Numbered from the stretch's first letter, positions 27,437 to 37,084 are shown. The stretch is DNA of 64,000 bases from Allopusillimonas ginsengisoli (GCF_004153455.1 NZ_SDQE01000003.1:1-64000), one strand, 5' to 3'. Notes: generated from the letters alone by a model not told the origin. Numbers and translations are program-made.

Positions 27437-28168
27437 CTAGAGGTGTTGCGCCGCCTTGACAAGCAGCCCGTAGGCCCGGTTCAGGTCTTCCCACCAGAGC
27501 ATGCCCTGCTCCCCCCCGACCTTTACCAGCGAACGACGCAGCCTCAGCAGGTTGCCGCGCCGCCGCTCTGCCGACAACAAGGGATGCAACCGGCCTTTGT
27601 CGAAATCGATCAGCCAAGCCTTCCCTTGCGGGTCAAGCAAGATGTTATAGGCATTGAGATCCGCATGCCAGATGCCCGCCTCATGCACGGCGAAAATCGC
27701 GGTCGCCACATCATGAGGATTGGCTTCATCCAGTATCTGCGCCAAGGGGCGCGTATCCATCAGACGTTGCACCAGGATCGCGGCGCGATAGCCGGCCCCC
27801 TTGCGCCAGTAGGAAGCGGCCAAGGGCCTAGGCACAGGCAAGCCCTGACGGTGCATGAAGTGCAAAAGATCGAACTCCGCGAAGGAGCGCGTACTGTGCT
27901 CCCCCGTCCAGATATAGCGGTCGGCGCTCAGGTGCGCCACCAGCCCCCCCCGGCGGTAGCGCCTCAGGACAGCGGCACCAAATCCGCCTTCGACAAACCA
28001 GGCGGCCTGTCGGCCTCCTTCGCTGACAGCGGAAGCACCCAGTCTGTCGTCTGTGGCGTCGAACAGCCAGGCCCCTGGGGACGCTATCAGGCTGGCGTCA
28101 TACCGCATTGCCCCATGATCAAAGGCGAGATCGCGCACGTTCGGCAGTATGGGTGTAGGGGTATTCAT
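27437..28168 (-). CDS. kdkA: 3-deoxy-D-manno-octulosonic acid kinase KdkA
   Basis: Phosphorylates the single Kdo residue of the LPS inner core using ATP, as in Haemophilus and Bordetella, whose core contains one phosphorylated Kdo. The 243-residue protein has an atypical kinase fold with the catalytic loop HADLNAYN (168-175) and the metal-binding LIDFDKGRL (D188, D190). It is peripheral to the inner membrane. It lies 7 bp after a TauE/SafE gene and before the polyamine transporter, away from the other LPS genes of the window. Confidence 0.9.
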   Translation of the reverse strand: MNTPTPILPNVRDLAFDHGAMRYDASLIASPGAWLFDATDDRLGASAVSEGGRQAAWFVEGGFGAAVLRRYRRGGLVAHLSADRYIWTGEHSTRSFAEFDLLHFMHRQGLPVPRPLAASYWRKGAGYRAAILVQRLMDTRPLAQILDEANPHDVATAIFAVHEAGIWHADLNAYNILLDPQGKAWLIDFDKGRLHPLLSAERRRGNLLRLRRSLVKVGGEQGMLWWEDLNRAYGLLVKAAQHL

Positions 28169-28175
28169 GCAGTCC

Positions 28176-28952
28176 TCAGACCTTCAGAAGCAACAGGGCC
28201 ATGATAACAACAAGCAGGCAGGCAAAGATGAGTTTAAGCCTGGGTTCCGGGAGCGCATAGGCAAGCCTTACGCCGTAGGGCACCATCAGGATGCTGCCCA
28301 GCGCCAACGGGATGCCGATCAACCAGTCTGCCTGTCCGTGCGAGGCATAGGTAAACAGTGCCACAAAGATACCCGGAATGATCATGGAAAGCGCGATGGC
28401 CTGCGCGCCGGTCTGGCTCAGGCGAAAGAAAGTGGTGAGGAGGGGCACTACCAGCACGGATCCTCCCACCCCGAAAATACCGCCCGCCAGACCTGCGAGT
28501 GTCCCGATCAGTGCAAACCAGCCTTTATGAAACTCTCCCGCCTGCCGGCGCGGGGCCAGCGGCTTCCTGGCGCGGGCCCCGCGCCAGGCCTGGTAAAAAT
28601 AGAAGACGGCAATACCCAGCACGAAGACGGCATAGATGAGGCGCAGCTGCGCCGAGTCTAGGCCGAGCGCAATGCGCGCACCGATCCAGGTACAGACGAT
28701 GGAACTGGCGGCGCCCGCTGCGGCCGCATGAAAATCGATACGCGCATTCTGGTTGTACTTGCGCACTGTCAGCAACACAGCCGGCAACACCATGATCAGC
28801 GCGGTACCCTGCGCCATTTGCTGGTCCATTCCAAGCAGCAGGCCCAGCAAGGGGATGGCCAGCAAGCCCCCGCCAATGCCCAGCAGGCCTCCCGTAAAGC
28901 CAATCAGCGCCCCCGACAGCAAGCCGCCCACTGCAATGAAATACCAGGGCAT
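28176..28952 (-). CDS. TauE/SafE family anion permease
   Basis: A 258-residue integral membrane protein of the TauE/SafE (DUF81) family with about eight hydrophobic segments. Two repeated halves each begin with a glycine-rich motif: GFTGGLLGIGGGLLAIPLL near residue 20 and AGLAGGIFGVGGSVLVVPLL near residue 150. Members export sulfite, sulfoacetate or other organic anions, but most have no tested substrate. It is set 9 bp after radA and 7 bp before kdkA, so it is probably co-transcribed with genes unrelated in function. It is 31 kb from tauABC, so a role in taurine metabolism is not supported. Confidence 0.85.
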   Translation of the reverse strand: MPWYFIAVGGLLSGALIGFTGGLLGIGGGLLAIPLLGLLLGMDQQMAQGTALIMVLPAVLLTVRKYNQNARIDFHAAAAGAASSIVCTWIGARIALGLDSAQLRLIYAVFVLGIAVFYFYQAWRGARARKPLAPRRQAGEFHKGWFALIGTLAGLAGGIFGVGGSVLVVPLLTTFFRLSQTGAQAIALSMIIPGIFVALFTYASHGQADWLIGIPLALGSILMVPYGVRLAYALPEPRLKLIFACLLVVIMALLLLKV

Positions 28953-28961
28953 GCGCGTTCC

Positions 28962-30323
28962 TTAGCCGAGTTCGCGCAAGCGGGCAATGGCGGCGTCTAT
29001 GCGGTCGACGGCGATCACCTCCAGCCCTTCGATCACCTGGCGCGGCGCATTGGCCTTGGGAATGAGCGCCAGGCTGAAACCGAGTTTTGCGGCTTCGCGC
29101 AAGCGTTCCTGTCCGCGTGGCGCAGGCCTGATTTCGCCCGCCAATCCTACCTCGCCAAACACAACCAGGCCGCGAGGCAAGGGTTTATTGCCCAGCGACG
29201 ACATGATGGCCAGCAACACCGCCAGATCGGCAGCCGGCTCGGTAATCTTGACGCCCCCCACGGCGTTGACAAACACATCCTGATCGAAAGTGACGACACC
29301 GGCATGCCGATGCAATACTGCCAGCAGCATCGCCAGCCGCGTGCCTTCAAGGCCGACCGACAGGCGGCGCGGGTTGGGCACGTGCGCGGTATCGACCAAG
29401 GCCTGGATCTCCACGAGCAGCGGGCGCGTGCCTTCCTGAGTGGCCATGACGCAGGACCCGGCAACATTTTGCTCGTGCTGGGACAAGAACAGCGCGGACG
29501 GATTGGCAACACCGCGCAGGCCGCGGTCTGTCATGGCAAATACACCCAGCTCATTGACAGCGCCAAAACGGTTCTTGAACGCACGGACCAGGCGAAAGGC
29601 CGAGTGCGTATCGCCTTCGAAATAAAGTACGGTGTCGACAATGTGCTCGAGCACACGCGGGCCAGCCAAGGCGCCGTCTTTGGTGACATGGCCAATCAGG
29701 ACGATGGAAGTACCGGTCTGCTTGGCCAGCCGGGTTAATTGCGCAGCACATTCCCGAACCTGGGAAACGGATCCCGGGGCAGCGGAAAGCTCGCTGGAAT
29801 ACAGGGTCTGGATGGAGTCAATGACGGCAACGGCCGGCTTTTGCTCCGTGAGCGCAGCCGTAATCGACTCCAGCCTGATTTCGGCGAGCAAATCGACATC
29901 GTTGGTGGCCAACTCCAGCCGGCGGGCCCGCAGGGCGACCTGCTCGGCTGACTCTTCGCCGGTCACATAGAGCACCTTGACGGCATGCGACAAGGAAACC
30001 AGCGCCTGGAGCAGCAAGGTAGACTTGCCAATGCCAGGATCCCCGCCGATGAGCACGACCGCGCCGGTAACCAGCCCGCCGCCCAGAACCCGGTCGAACT
30101 CGGCGATGCCGGTTGGCTGGCGCGGCAACTCGCGCGCTTCGATCTCGGCAAGGCTGCGCACGGGGCTGCTGCCCGCCAGGGGCGCGTAGCGATGCGCAGG
30201 GGCCGTTGATTCACGCGATTCCTGCAGCGTATTCCATGCGCTGCAATGAGGGCACCTGCCCTCCCATTTGGGGCACGTACCCCCGCATTCGCTACAAACA
30301 AAAAGAGTCTTGGTCTTGGCCAT
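28962..30323 (-). CDS. radA: DNA repair protein RadA
   Basis: A RecA-like ATPase of 453 residues that drives branch migration of recombination intermediates. The N-terminal C4 zinc finger uses C10, C13, C24 and C27. Walker A GGDPGIGKST is at 93-102, the RadA-specific KNRFG motif is in RAFKNRFGAVNELGVF, and a Lon-protease-like C-terminal domain follows. The ATG at 30323 gives the canonical opening MAKTKTLFVCSECG. It lies 55 bp downstream of the SDR gene on the same strand. Confidence 0.96.
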   Translation of the reverse strand: MAKTKTLFVCSECGGTCPKWEGRCPHCSAWNTLQESRESTAPAHRYAPLAGSSPVRSLAEIEARELPRQPTGIAEFDRVLGGGLVTGAVVLIGGDPGIGKSTLLLQALVSLSHAVKVLYVTGEESAEQVALRARRLELATNDVDLLAEIRLESITAALTEQKPAVAVIDSIQTLYSSELSAAPGSVSQVRECAAQLTRLAKQTGTSIVLIGHVTKDGALAGPRVLEHIVDTVLYFEGDTHSAFRLVRAFKNRFGAVNELGVFAMTDRGLRGVANPSALFLSQHEQNVAGSCVMATQEGTRPLLVEIQALVDTAHVPNPRRLSVGLEGTRLAMLLAVLHRHAGVVTFDQDVFVNAVGGVKITEPAADLAVLLAIMSSLGNKPLPRGLVVFGEVGLAGEIRPAPRGQERLREAAKLGFSLALIPKANAPRQVIEGLEVIAVDRIDAAIARLRELG

Positions 30324-30378
30324 GCTAAGTGTAAGCCTGCATTCTTGTGGGATTCATTGTGGGTGTCATCCCGCAAGT

Positions 30379-31095
30379 TTAACGGCCCGCCAGACTGCCC
30401 CCGCCATCCACGCCCAGCACCTGTCCGGTAATAAAGCCTGCGGCATCGCTGAGCAAGAAGGCCACTGCGGCGGCGACATCGGCTGGCTTGCCCAGACGCC
30501 CCATGGGAATGGATGCCAGGGCGTTCTTCTCGGCCTCGCTGCCTTCCGGATGATTGACACGAAACAGTTCGGTTTCGACCGGCCCTGGCGATACCGCATT
30601 GACCGTGATCCCGTAGGGCGCCAGCTCAAGCGCCCAGGTATGGGTACAGCCGATCAGGGCGCTTTTGGCGGCGGAGTAACTTGTGCGATTGGACGCGCCG
30701 TGGGTGACACGGCTGCAGATGTTCACGATACGCCCTTCGCGGCGTGCTTTCATGGACGGCACAAACGTCTGGGTAACCTGGACAGCAACCCGAACATTGA
30801 GATCAAGCACCTGGTACAGCGAGGCCAGGTCGATTTCACCCAGGGGCTGCGGCTTGACCAGCCCCACATTGTTCACTACGCCGTCGATTGGGTATTTTTC
30901 GCGGATGACGCGAAGCATTTCTTCGGTTTCACCCGCGTTGGATAAATCGCATGAATACAGGTAGCCGGGAAAATCAATATCCTGGGTATTGCGGGCCAGG
31001 CCGACGACGTGGCAGCCCAGATCGGCAAGATGCCGGCTGATGGCCCAGCCTATGCCTTTGGTGGCGCCAGTCACCAGTACGCATTGGTCTTTCAT
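30379..31095 (-). CDS. SDR family oxidoreductase
   Basis: A 238-residue classical short-chain dehydrogenase/reductase. The cofactor site is TGATKGIG (9-16), the catalytic triad fits S128, Y140 and K144 (YSAAK), and the C-terminus has the DGGG pattern of 3-oxoacyl-ACP reductase-like members. The usual NNAG is NNVG here. The start ATG overlaps the alr stop (ATGA); a longer reading would lie inside alr. The substrate is unknown. Coupling to alanine racemase is seen but does not itself point to a cell-wall role. Confidence 0.85.
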   Translation of the reverse strand: MKDQCVLVTGATKGIGWAISRHLADLGCHVVGLARNTQDIDFPGYLYSCDLSNAGETEEMLRVIREKYPIDGVVNNVGLVKPQPLGEIDLASLYQVLDLNVRVAVQVTQTFVPSMKARREGRIVNICSRVTHGASNRTSYSAAKSALIGCTHTWALELAPYGITVNAVSPGPVETELFRVNHPEGSEAEKNALASIPMGRLGKPADVAAAVAFLLSDAAGFITGQVLGVDGGGSLAGR

Positions 31096-32258
31096 GTGTT
31101 TTCCTGTTGAACGAATTTGGGAACGCGAGGCGCCACAGCGCACAGAAGCTCGTAGCCTATGGTGCCGGCGGCCTGTGCCACCTCGTCGACCGAAGGGCCG
31201 CCCTCGCCCCAGAGAACGACCGGGGATCCTACACGCGCCTGCGGCACCGGGCCAAGGTCGGCCACGAGCATATCCATGGATACCCGCCCCAGCACCCGGG
31301 TACGAACCCCATCGACCGTGATGGGCGCGTCGGTGGCGGCATGGCGCGGGTAACCGTCCGCATAGCCGCACGCCACCACACCAATACGCATGGGTTTGTC
31401 CGCGTGAAACAGATGCCCGTATCCTACGCATGCCCCCGGTGGGATCTCCCGGATGCTGATGATCCGCGAGGCCAGCGTCATGGCAGGCCTGAGGCCCAGT
31501 TGTTCGGCAGATCGCTGAGCAAAGGGCGACGCGCCATACAGACAGATTCCCGGGCGAACCCAATGGCCTTGCTCGCCATGCGCGGTGGCCCAAAGACCAG
31601 GCGTGAGCGTGCCGGCGGAATTGCAAACGCTGACCGGACCGGGCAAGCCCTCTGTACAGCGATTGAACAGTTCAACCTGCTCCCGGGTGATATCAGGGTT
31701 GTCGTCAGCGCGCGCAAAGTGCGTCATTTTGCCGACATGATCGAGCAGACCGTTCTGCTGGAGGCGCTGCGCGCGTTCGAATGCCTGGCGGTACTGGGAC
31801 GGCGAAAAACCCAGGCGGCTCATGCCGCTATCGAGCTTGACAAAGGCGTCGAGCCTGATGTGTTCCGGGGCCCCGTCCGGCGGGCCCGACAGGCGGGCAG
31901 CCTCAAGCATGTCGAGTTGCTCGCTGCAGTGCAAGGTGGTGTGAAGGCGATACTGCTGCAATACGGGAATATCGCGCGGCTCGAAAAACCCCTCAAGCAT
32001 GAGAATAGGTTTTTGCCACCCGCGTTCGCGACAACGCACTGCTTCGTCGAGATCGAGCATGGCCAGACCATCGGCCTGCGCAAAGGCCCGCACGGCATTG
32101 TCGACACCGTGTCCGTAGGCGTTGGCCTTGATGACAGCCCAGACACCAGGACGGGCAAGGTTTGGGGGCACTTCCTCAGGTAAATACTGGTCCCGTATTG
32201 TGTTGAGATTGTGAGTCAGCGCCGACAGGGAGATCGAAGCTGAAATCGGACGTGGCAT
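31092..32258 (-). CDS. alr: Alanine racemase
   Basis: Makes D-alanine from L-alanine for peptidoglycan. The 388-residue PLP enzyme has the cofactor lysine K44 in [10 protein letters not shown] and the second catalytic residue, a tyrosine, in CVGYGHLFH. The N-terminal TIM barrel and C-terminal beta domain are both complete. It is divergent from hpnC, 79 bp away, and translationally coupled to the SDR gene downstream. Biosynthetic Alr and catabolic DadX cannot be distinguished; no dadA is nearby, which favours Alr. Confidence 0.94.
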   Translation of the reverse strand: MPRPISASISLSALTHNLNTIRDQYLPEEVPPNLARPGVWAVIKANAYGHGVDNAVRAFAQADGLAMLDLDEAVRCRERGWQKPILMLEGFFEPRDIPVLQQYRLHTTLHCSEQLDMLEAARLSGPPDGAPEHIRLDAFVKLDSGMSRLGFSPSQYRQAFERAQRLQQNGLLDHVGKMTHFARADDNPDITREQVELFNRCTEGLPGPVSVCNSAGTLTPGLWATAHGEQGHWVRPGICLYGASPFAQRSAEQLGLRPAMTLASRIISIREIPPGACVGYGHLFHADKPMRIGVVACGYADGYPRHAATDAPITVDGVRTRVLGRVSMDMLVADLGPVPQARVGSPVVLWGEGGPSVDEVAQAAGTIGYELLCAVAPRVPKFVQQENT

Positions 32259-32324
32259 GGTTCCTCCGTTTTGAAAGCGAAGTCTAAACCGTTAAGCGGC
32301 CCGATGGTAGCCCCAAGCCTGCCT

Positions 32325-32330
32325 TATACT
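32325..32330 (+). promoter_or_regulatory. Candidate -10 element for hpnC, possible leaderless start
   Basis: TATACT lies only 7 bp above the hpnC ATG, so a transcript from it would begin at or next to the start codon. No Shine-Dalgarno is visible above this ATG, which fits a leaderless mRNA. The -35 region is poor, so the call is tentative. Confidence 0.3.
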
Positions 32331-32337
32331 CACCGCC

Positions 32338-33231
32338 ATGTCAGTCGATCACTATGAAAACTTCCCCGTCGCCTCCCTGTTGCTGCCACGCCGCCTGCGC
32401 GGGGCCGTTCATGATATCTATCGCTTTGCCCGCAGCGCAGATGATATCGCTGACGAGGGTGATGCAGATGCAGCCACCCGGCTGGCGCAACTGGCTGTGT
32501 ACCGCCAGGCGCTCGAACACATTGATGCAGGCCAGCCTGCCGCGCTTGTCGAGGCAAGGCTCAAGCCCGTCTTCGTGCCGCTGGCGGAAACCATAGCGCG
32601 ACACGGTCTGCCGCTGGGCCCATTCTTCGATCTGCTGTCCGCCTTTGAACAAGACGTCACAACGACACGCTACGAGACGGATATCCAGCTCTTCGACTAC
32701 TGCAAGCGGTCCGCCAATCCCGTGGGGCGCCTCATGCTGCATCTTTATGGCGCGACCGACGCCTCCAGCCTTTCCGAATCCGATGCGATCTGCACAGGAC
32801 TTCAACTGGTCAATTTCTGGCAGGATGTCGCCATAGACTGGCACAAAGGCCGCGTCTACCTGCCGCGCAGGGTGCTGGAGCGCCATGGCGTGACGGAAGC
32901 CTATATCGCCGACAGGGCCGCCACAGCGCCGGCAGTACGGGCCCAGGCCAGTGCGCGATTGAAAACCGATGCCGATGCGGGCGGGCGTGCAGACCAGGCC
33001 TGGCAGACGTTGATGCGCGAGCAGGTGCAACAGGCTCGCAGCCTGCTGCACGCTGGCCTTCCACTGACCTCGCGCCTTCCTGGACGCCTCGGCCTGGAGC
33101 TAAAACTGATCGTTCACGGCGGCTTGCGTATCCTGGAACGCCTCGACCAATTACACTACGACATATTCCAGCAACGCCCTACACTCTCAAAAAGAGACTG
33201 GGCAGTGCTGTTCTGGCGCGCGCTTACCTGA
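32338..33231 (+). CDS. hpnC: Squalene synthase-type HpnC (hydroxysqualene synthase)
   Basis: A 297-residue trans-isoprenyl diphosphate synthase. In the bacterial HpnCDE route HpnD makes presqualene diphosphate, HpnC converts it to hydroxysqualene and HpnE reduces that to squalene. The first aspartate motif is SADDIADEGD (about 34-43) and the second lies in NFWQDVAIDWHKGRVYLP. The opening HYENFPVASLLLP is the HpnC signature. It heads the hpnCDE group and is divergent from alr. Confidence 0.93.
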   Translation: MSVDHYENFPVASLLLPRRLRGAVHDIYRFARSADDIADEGDADAATRLAQLAVYRQALEHIDAGQPAALVEARLKPVFVPLAETIARHGLPLGPFFDLLSAFEQDVTTTRYETDIQLFDYCKRSANPVGRLMLHLYGATDASSLSESDAICTGLQLVNFWQDVAIDWHKGRVYLPRRVLERHGVTEAYIADRAATAPAVRAQASARLKTDADAGGRADQAWQTLMREQVQQARSLLHAGLPLTSRLPGRLGLELKLIVHGGLRILERLDQLHYDIFQQRPTLSKRDWAVLFWRALT

Positions 33232-33285
33232 CCGGGCGGCGCCGCCGGCCCATCCTGTTATTGCCGTTTTCGGCTACCCCTACGC

Positions 33286-34149
33286 ATGAGTCCTGACGAA
33301 TACTGCCAGAACAAGGCCGCAAAAAGCGGCTCCAGCTTTTACTATGCATTTTTGTTCCTGCCGCCGGAGCGGCGCAGGGCGATTACTGCGCTTTACGCCT
33401 TTTGCCGCGAGGTCGACGACATTGTCGACGAAACCACCGAACCGTCGGTCGCGCGGATGAAACTGGCGTGGTGGCGCACGCAAGTGGAGCAGCTCTACCA
33501 GGGTCACGCCGAACACCCCGTCATGCAGGCATTGGCGCCCCACGTGCAGGCCTACGGCCTGGATCAGGCCAAGATGATGGCCGTGATCGATGGGATGGAG
33601 ATGGACCTGGACCATTCCCGCTATATGGACTGGCCTTCGCTGCGCCGCTATTGCTGGCACGCCGCCGGCGTCGTCGGCGAGCTGTCCGCCAGCATCTTTG
33701 GCCACACCCGGCCAGAAACGCTGGAATACGCCGAAAAACTGGGACTGGCCTTCCAGCTTACCAATATCATCCGGGATGTCGGCGATGATGCCCGCCGCGG
33801 GCGCATCTACCTGCCCGTCGACGACATGCAGCGGTTCAACGTGACAGCCGAAGACATCATTCAGCGCAGGCATTCCGAGCGCTTTGTCGAACTGATGCGT
33901 TTCGAAACAAACCGTGCGCGCCAGTATTACCGGGAAGCGATGCAGGCGCTGCCCGAAGCAGACCGGCGGGCACAACGTCCTGGCCTGTTGATGGCTGCCA
34001 TCTATCATGCGCTGTTGCGTGAAATTGAACGCGATCAATGGCAAGTGCTGGATCAGCGCATCTCGCTGACCCCCATCCGCAAATTCTGGCTGGCCTGGAA
34101 AACCTGGGTGAGCGGCGGCAAAGGGCTCATTCGCCGCCTCAAGCAATGA
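33286..34149 (+). CDS. hpnD: Presqualene diphosphate synthase HpnD
   Basis: Condenses two farnesyl diphosphates to presqualene diphosphate. The 287-residue protein opens SPDEYCQNKAAKSGSSFYYAF, typical of HpnD. Its aspartate motifs are EVDDIVDE (about 44-51) and TNIIRDVGDDARRGRIYLP. No Shine-Dalgarno is evident above the ATG at 33286, and the 54-bp gap from hpnC contains a GGCGGCGCCGCC self-complementary block. Farnesyl diphosphate could come from IspA, encoded at about 50 kb. Confidence 0.93.
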   Translation: MSPDEYCQNKAAKSGSSFYYAFLFLPPERRRAITALYAFCREVDDIVDETTEPSVARMKLAWWRTQVEQLYQGHAEHPVMQALAPHVQAYGLDQAKMMAVIDGMEMDLDHSRYMDWPSLRRYCWHAAGVVGELSASIFGHTRPETLEYAEKLGLAFQLTNIIRDVGDDARRGRIYLPVDDMQRFNVTAEDIIQRRHSERFVELMRFETNRARQYYREAMQALPEADRRAQRPGLLMAAIYHALLREIERDQWQVLDQRISLTPIRKFWLAWKTWVSGGKGLIRRLKQ

Positions 34150-34206
34150 ATAGCGAGTCGGTGAAACCCTGTCGCCCGCCTACCCGCGGTCCCGCGCACA
34201 ACCATT

Positions 34207-34250
34207 TGCCGATGCCTGTGCTCAAGCAGGCCAAAGCGCAGGCATCGGCA
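34207..34250 (+). promoter_or_regulatory. Inverted repeat covering the hpnE start codon
   Basis: A 12-bp arm TGCCGATGCCTG (34207-34218) is perfectly complementary to CAGGCATCGGCA (34239-34250), with a 20-base loop. The right arm ends on the A of the hpnE ATG, so the folded mRNA would place the ribosome landing site in a stem. No T tract follows. The repeat is seen directly; translational control is inference. Confidence 0.6.
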
Positions 34251-35668
34251 TGAGCAGGCTCGCGGTCATAGGTGCCGGATGGGCAGGGCTGAGCGCTGCG
34301 CTATGCCTGAAAAAACGCGGGCACGCCGTACACGTATACGAAGCCGCCAGAACGCCGGGGGGACGCGCGCGGCGCGTGGCCTCGTCGCCCCTATCGTGCG
34401 ATCTGGACAATGGCCAACATATTCTGCTGGGCGCCTACACGGCCACGCTGCAGCAAATGCAGGCACTAGGCCTGAATCCCGAAACGCTGTTTCACCGCGA
34501 GCGACTGGCGTTGATGTCCGCCGATGGCACGTTCTGCCTGCGCGCAGGCCATCTGCCCGCCCCCTTGCATCTGCTGGCAGGCATGTTGCGCATGCATGGT
34601 CTTCGTTGGTCGGAACGCCTGGGTCTCATACGTGTACTATCCCGGCTGCAGCGCCAACGCTGGCGCACCACGCCTGGCCTGACTGTCGGCAAGTGGCTCG
34701 TGCAAGAACGCCAAAACAGCCGTGTCATCCGCATGTTTTGGCAACCGCTGTGTCTGGCAGCGCTCAACACACCACTCGAGGAAGCCTGTGCGCAACTCTT
34801 CGCCAATGTATTGCGCGACAGCGTCGGTGGCTCCGCCCGGCACTGCGATATCCTGATTCCAACCGTCGACCTCTCCCGCATCTGGCCCGAACGCGCGATC
34901 GCCATGCTGCAGGACGAAACGTGGCCTTCGACACAGTCCGCCGCGCCGCACCCGCACGGGCTTGAGGCCAGCCATCTTCCCGATCGAACAGCTGTCTGCC
35001 TGGGCCAGGCGGTGAGAACATTGCAATCCAGGCCCGACAGGGTGTTGGTGAACGGCCAGCCCTACGACGGCGCGATCCTTGCCACCAACACCCCTTCGGC
35101 CCATCGCCTGCTCGCGCAGCTTGCGCCTGCCCCGGGCTCAAGCCAGTTTCTGACGGCGCTGTCTGCCTTTGAGTTCATTCCTATTGCCACCTTGACACTC
35201 AGGCTGGAACGGCCTTGGGGCCAGCCGCATGCCATGCAAATGCTCTGGGATGATCCGGGCAGGCTGCAATTCGGGCAGTGGCTGTTCGACCGCAGCGCAC
35301 TGCTTCCCCAGCCGGCGTCTCCGACCGAAGGTCCAGCTCATGCGCAGGCCTCTCACTTGATACATGTCGTGATCAGCGATGCCGGTAACATGGCGGCGAG
35401 TAACGCAGATCAGCTTACTGCTGCAATCATTACACAGTTGCAGGAACAGGCGGGCAGGCACAAACCCATGCCTGCCGTGACTGGCCATCATCTCATTGTG
35501 GAAAAACGCGCCACCTTCAAGGCAGCGCCGGGAATGTGGCGTCCGGGCAATCAGACGCCCTGGCCGTCGATCTGGGTGGCTGGGGACTGGACCGATACAG
35601 GCTATCCCGGCGTGCTGGAAGGCGCTGTGCGCAGCGGCCAGAGGGCGGCTGCGCTGGCAGCCGGCTGA
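34250..35668 (+). CDS. hpnE: Hydroxysqualene dehydroxylase HpnE
   Basis: A 472-residue FAD-dependent amine-oxidase-fold enzyme that reduces hydroxysqualene to squalene, the last HpnCDE step. The dinucleotide motif VIGAGWAGLSAALCL (about 5-19) and the following VYEA acidic residue bind FAD. The C-terminal WVAGDWTDTGYPGVLEGAVRSG closes the flavin site. The stop abuts the thrC stop on the other strand. Squalene would feed hopanoids if a cyclase (shc/hpnF) exists elsewhere; none is here. Confidence 0.93.
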   Translation: MSRLAVIGAGWAGLSAALCLKKRGHAVHVYEAARTPGGRARRVASSPLSCDLDNGQHILLGAYTATLQQMQALGLNPETLFHRERLALMSADGTFCLRAGHLPAPLHLLAGMLRMHGLRWSERLGLIRVLSRLQRQRWRTTPGLTVGKWLVQERQNSRVIRMFWQPLCLAALNTPLEEACAQLFANVLRDSVGGSARHCDILIPTVDLSRIWPERAIAMLQDETWPSTQSAAPHPHGLEASHLPDRTAVCLGQAVRTLQSRPDRVLVNGQPYDGAILATNTPSAHRLLAQLAPAPGSSQFLTALSAFEFIPIATLTLRLERPWGQPHAMQMLWDDPGRLQFGQWLFDRSALLPQPASPTEGPAHAQASHLIHVVISDAGNMAASNADQLTAAIITQLQEQAGRHKPMPAVTGHHLIVEKRATFKAAPGMWRPGNQTPWPSIWVAGDWTDTGYPGVLEGAVRSGQRAAALAAG

Positions 35669-37084
35669 TCAGGCAGCAACGGGCGCGTGCTGTCGGATGT
35701 AGTCGCGCATCTGCCCCGCATCGCAAGCCATGAGGACAACGCGCTGAGGTAGCTCGTCCAGATTCCGCAAGGCTTCGGGCAACGGCGCAGGCTTACCCGT
35801 GGCTTCGAGTATGGTGTCGCCAAACTTGGCCGGCAATGCCGTTTCGAGCACCAGCATGGGAATGCCCGGCTCCATATACTCTGCAGCCACCTTGACGCCA
35901 TCTGCGGTATGCGGGTCGATCAGCACGCCGCTATCCTGATGAACAGCCCGGATGGTTTCCAGGCGATCGGCATGGGTGCTCACGCCTGCGACAAAGCCAT
36001 AACGTGATTCGAAGAGGGGGCGCATCTCGCCCAGGTCGAACTCGCCCTTGTCCGCCAGCGCATCCCAGCAGGCACGCACGCGCGCCGGGTCTCGATCCAA
36101 CAGATCGAAGACAAAGCGTTCAAAGTTGGAGGCCCGCGATATGTCCATCGAAGGGCTGGAGGTTGCGTGCGTGTGAGCGGCAGGGCGTGGCCGGTAAACA
36201 CCTGTGCGAAAGAATTCCTCAAGCACGTTGTTTTCGTTGGTGGCCAGCACCAGCCGACGTATGGGCAGCCCCATCTGGCGCGCGAAATGCCCTGCGAGGA
36301 TATTGCCGAAATTACCCGAAGGCACCGCGAACGACACCTGTTGCCCCGGGCCTGACGTGGCGCGCAGCCAGCCCCAGAAGTAATACACGATCTGCGCGGC
36401 GATGCGCGCCCAGTTGATCGAATTGACAGCACCGATATGGTATTGGCTTTTGAACGCCAGATCGCCCGCAATGGCCTTGACGATATCCTGGCATTCGTCG
36501 AACACCCCCTTGACGGCGATATTGTGGATGTTGGCATCCTGCAGCGTGTACATCTGTGCGCGCTGGAAGCTGCTCATGCGACCATGTGGCGACAGCATGA
36601 AGACAGAAACACCACGTTTGCCGCGCAGCGCGTATTCGGCGGCCGATCCCGTGTCACCCGACGTGGCGCCCAGAATGTTCAGGGTAGCGCCGCGCTTGTC
36701 CAGCACATACTCGAATGCCTGGCCCAAAAACTGCATGGCCATGTCCTTGAAGGCCAGCGTCGGCCCCTCGGACAGGCCAAGCAGCGTCATTCCGTTGCGC
36801 AGCGGCTTGAGCGGAACAATGGCTTGGCTGCCAAAGACCTCGGCACGATACGCAGCATGCGTCAGCCGATCGAGATCCGCCGGGGGAATGTCATCGATGA
36901 ACAAGGTCAGAATGCGGGTCGCCAGCTCGGCGTAAGAAAGGCTGCGCCAGGATTCCAGCGTGGCTTCGTCGATGGTTGGGATGCTTTCCGGCAGGGCCAG
37001 GCCGCCGTCCGGCGCAAGCCCCTCGAGCAAAATGTCCGAAAAAGACTGTGGCGCCATGCCGCCGCGCGTCGAAAGGTATTTCAT
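35669..37084 (-). CDS. thrC: Threonine synthase
   Basis: Converts O-phospho-homoserine to threonine. The 471-residue PLP enzyme shows the cofactor lysine K113 in TLAFKDMAMQF and the phosphate-binding SGNFGN region later. The N-terminus [12 protein letters not shown] is canonical. The length fits the longer ThrC class without an S-adenosylmethionine site. Its start overlaps the hom stop by one base (TGATG), so it is coupled to hom in the alaC-hom-thrC operon. A thrB gene is not in the operon. Confidence 0.96.
   Translation of the reverse strand: MKYLSTRGGMAPQSFSDILLEGLAPDGGLALPESIPTIDEATLESWRSLSYAELATRILTLFIDDIPPADLDRLTHAAYRAEVFGSQAIVPLKPLRNGMTLLGLSEGPTLAFKDMAMQFLGQAFEYVLDKRGATLNILGATSGDTGSAAEYALRGKRGVSVFMLSPHGRMSSFQRAQMYTLQDANIHNIAVKGVFDECQDIVKAIAGDLAFKSQYHIGAVNSINWARIAAQIVYYFWGWLRATSGPGQQVSFAVPSGNFGNILAGHFARQMGLPIRRLVLATNENNVLEEFFRTGVYRPRPAAHTHATSSPSMDISRASNFERFVFDLLDRDPARVRACWDALADKGEFDLGEMRPLFESRYGFVAGVSTHADRLETIRAVHQDSGVLIDPHTADGVKVAAEYMEPGIPMLVLETALPAKFGDTILEATGKPAPLPEALRNLDELPQRVVLMACDAGQMRDYIRQHAPVAA

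Noticed and set aside
28176-28952. TauE/SafE permease as part of the taurine system
   Set aside because: It is 31 kb from tauABC, inside a radA-kdkA gene run, and the family has many other substrates.
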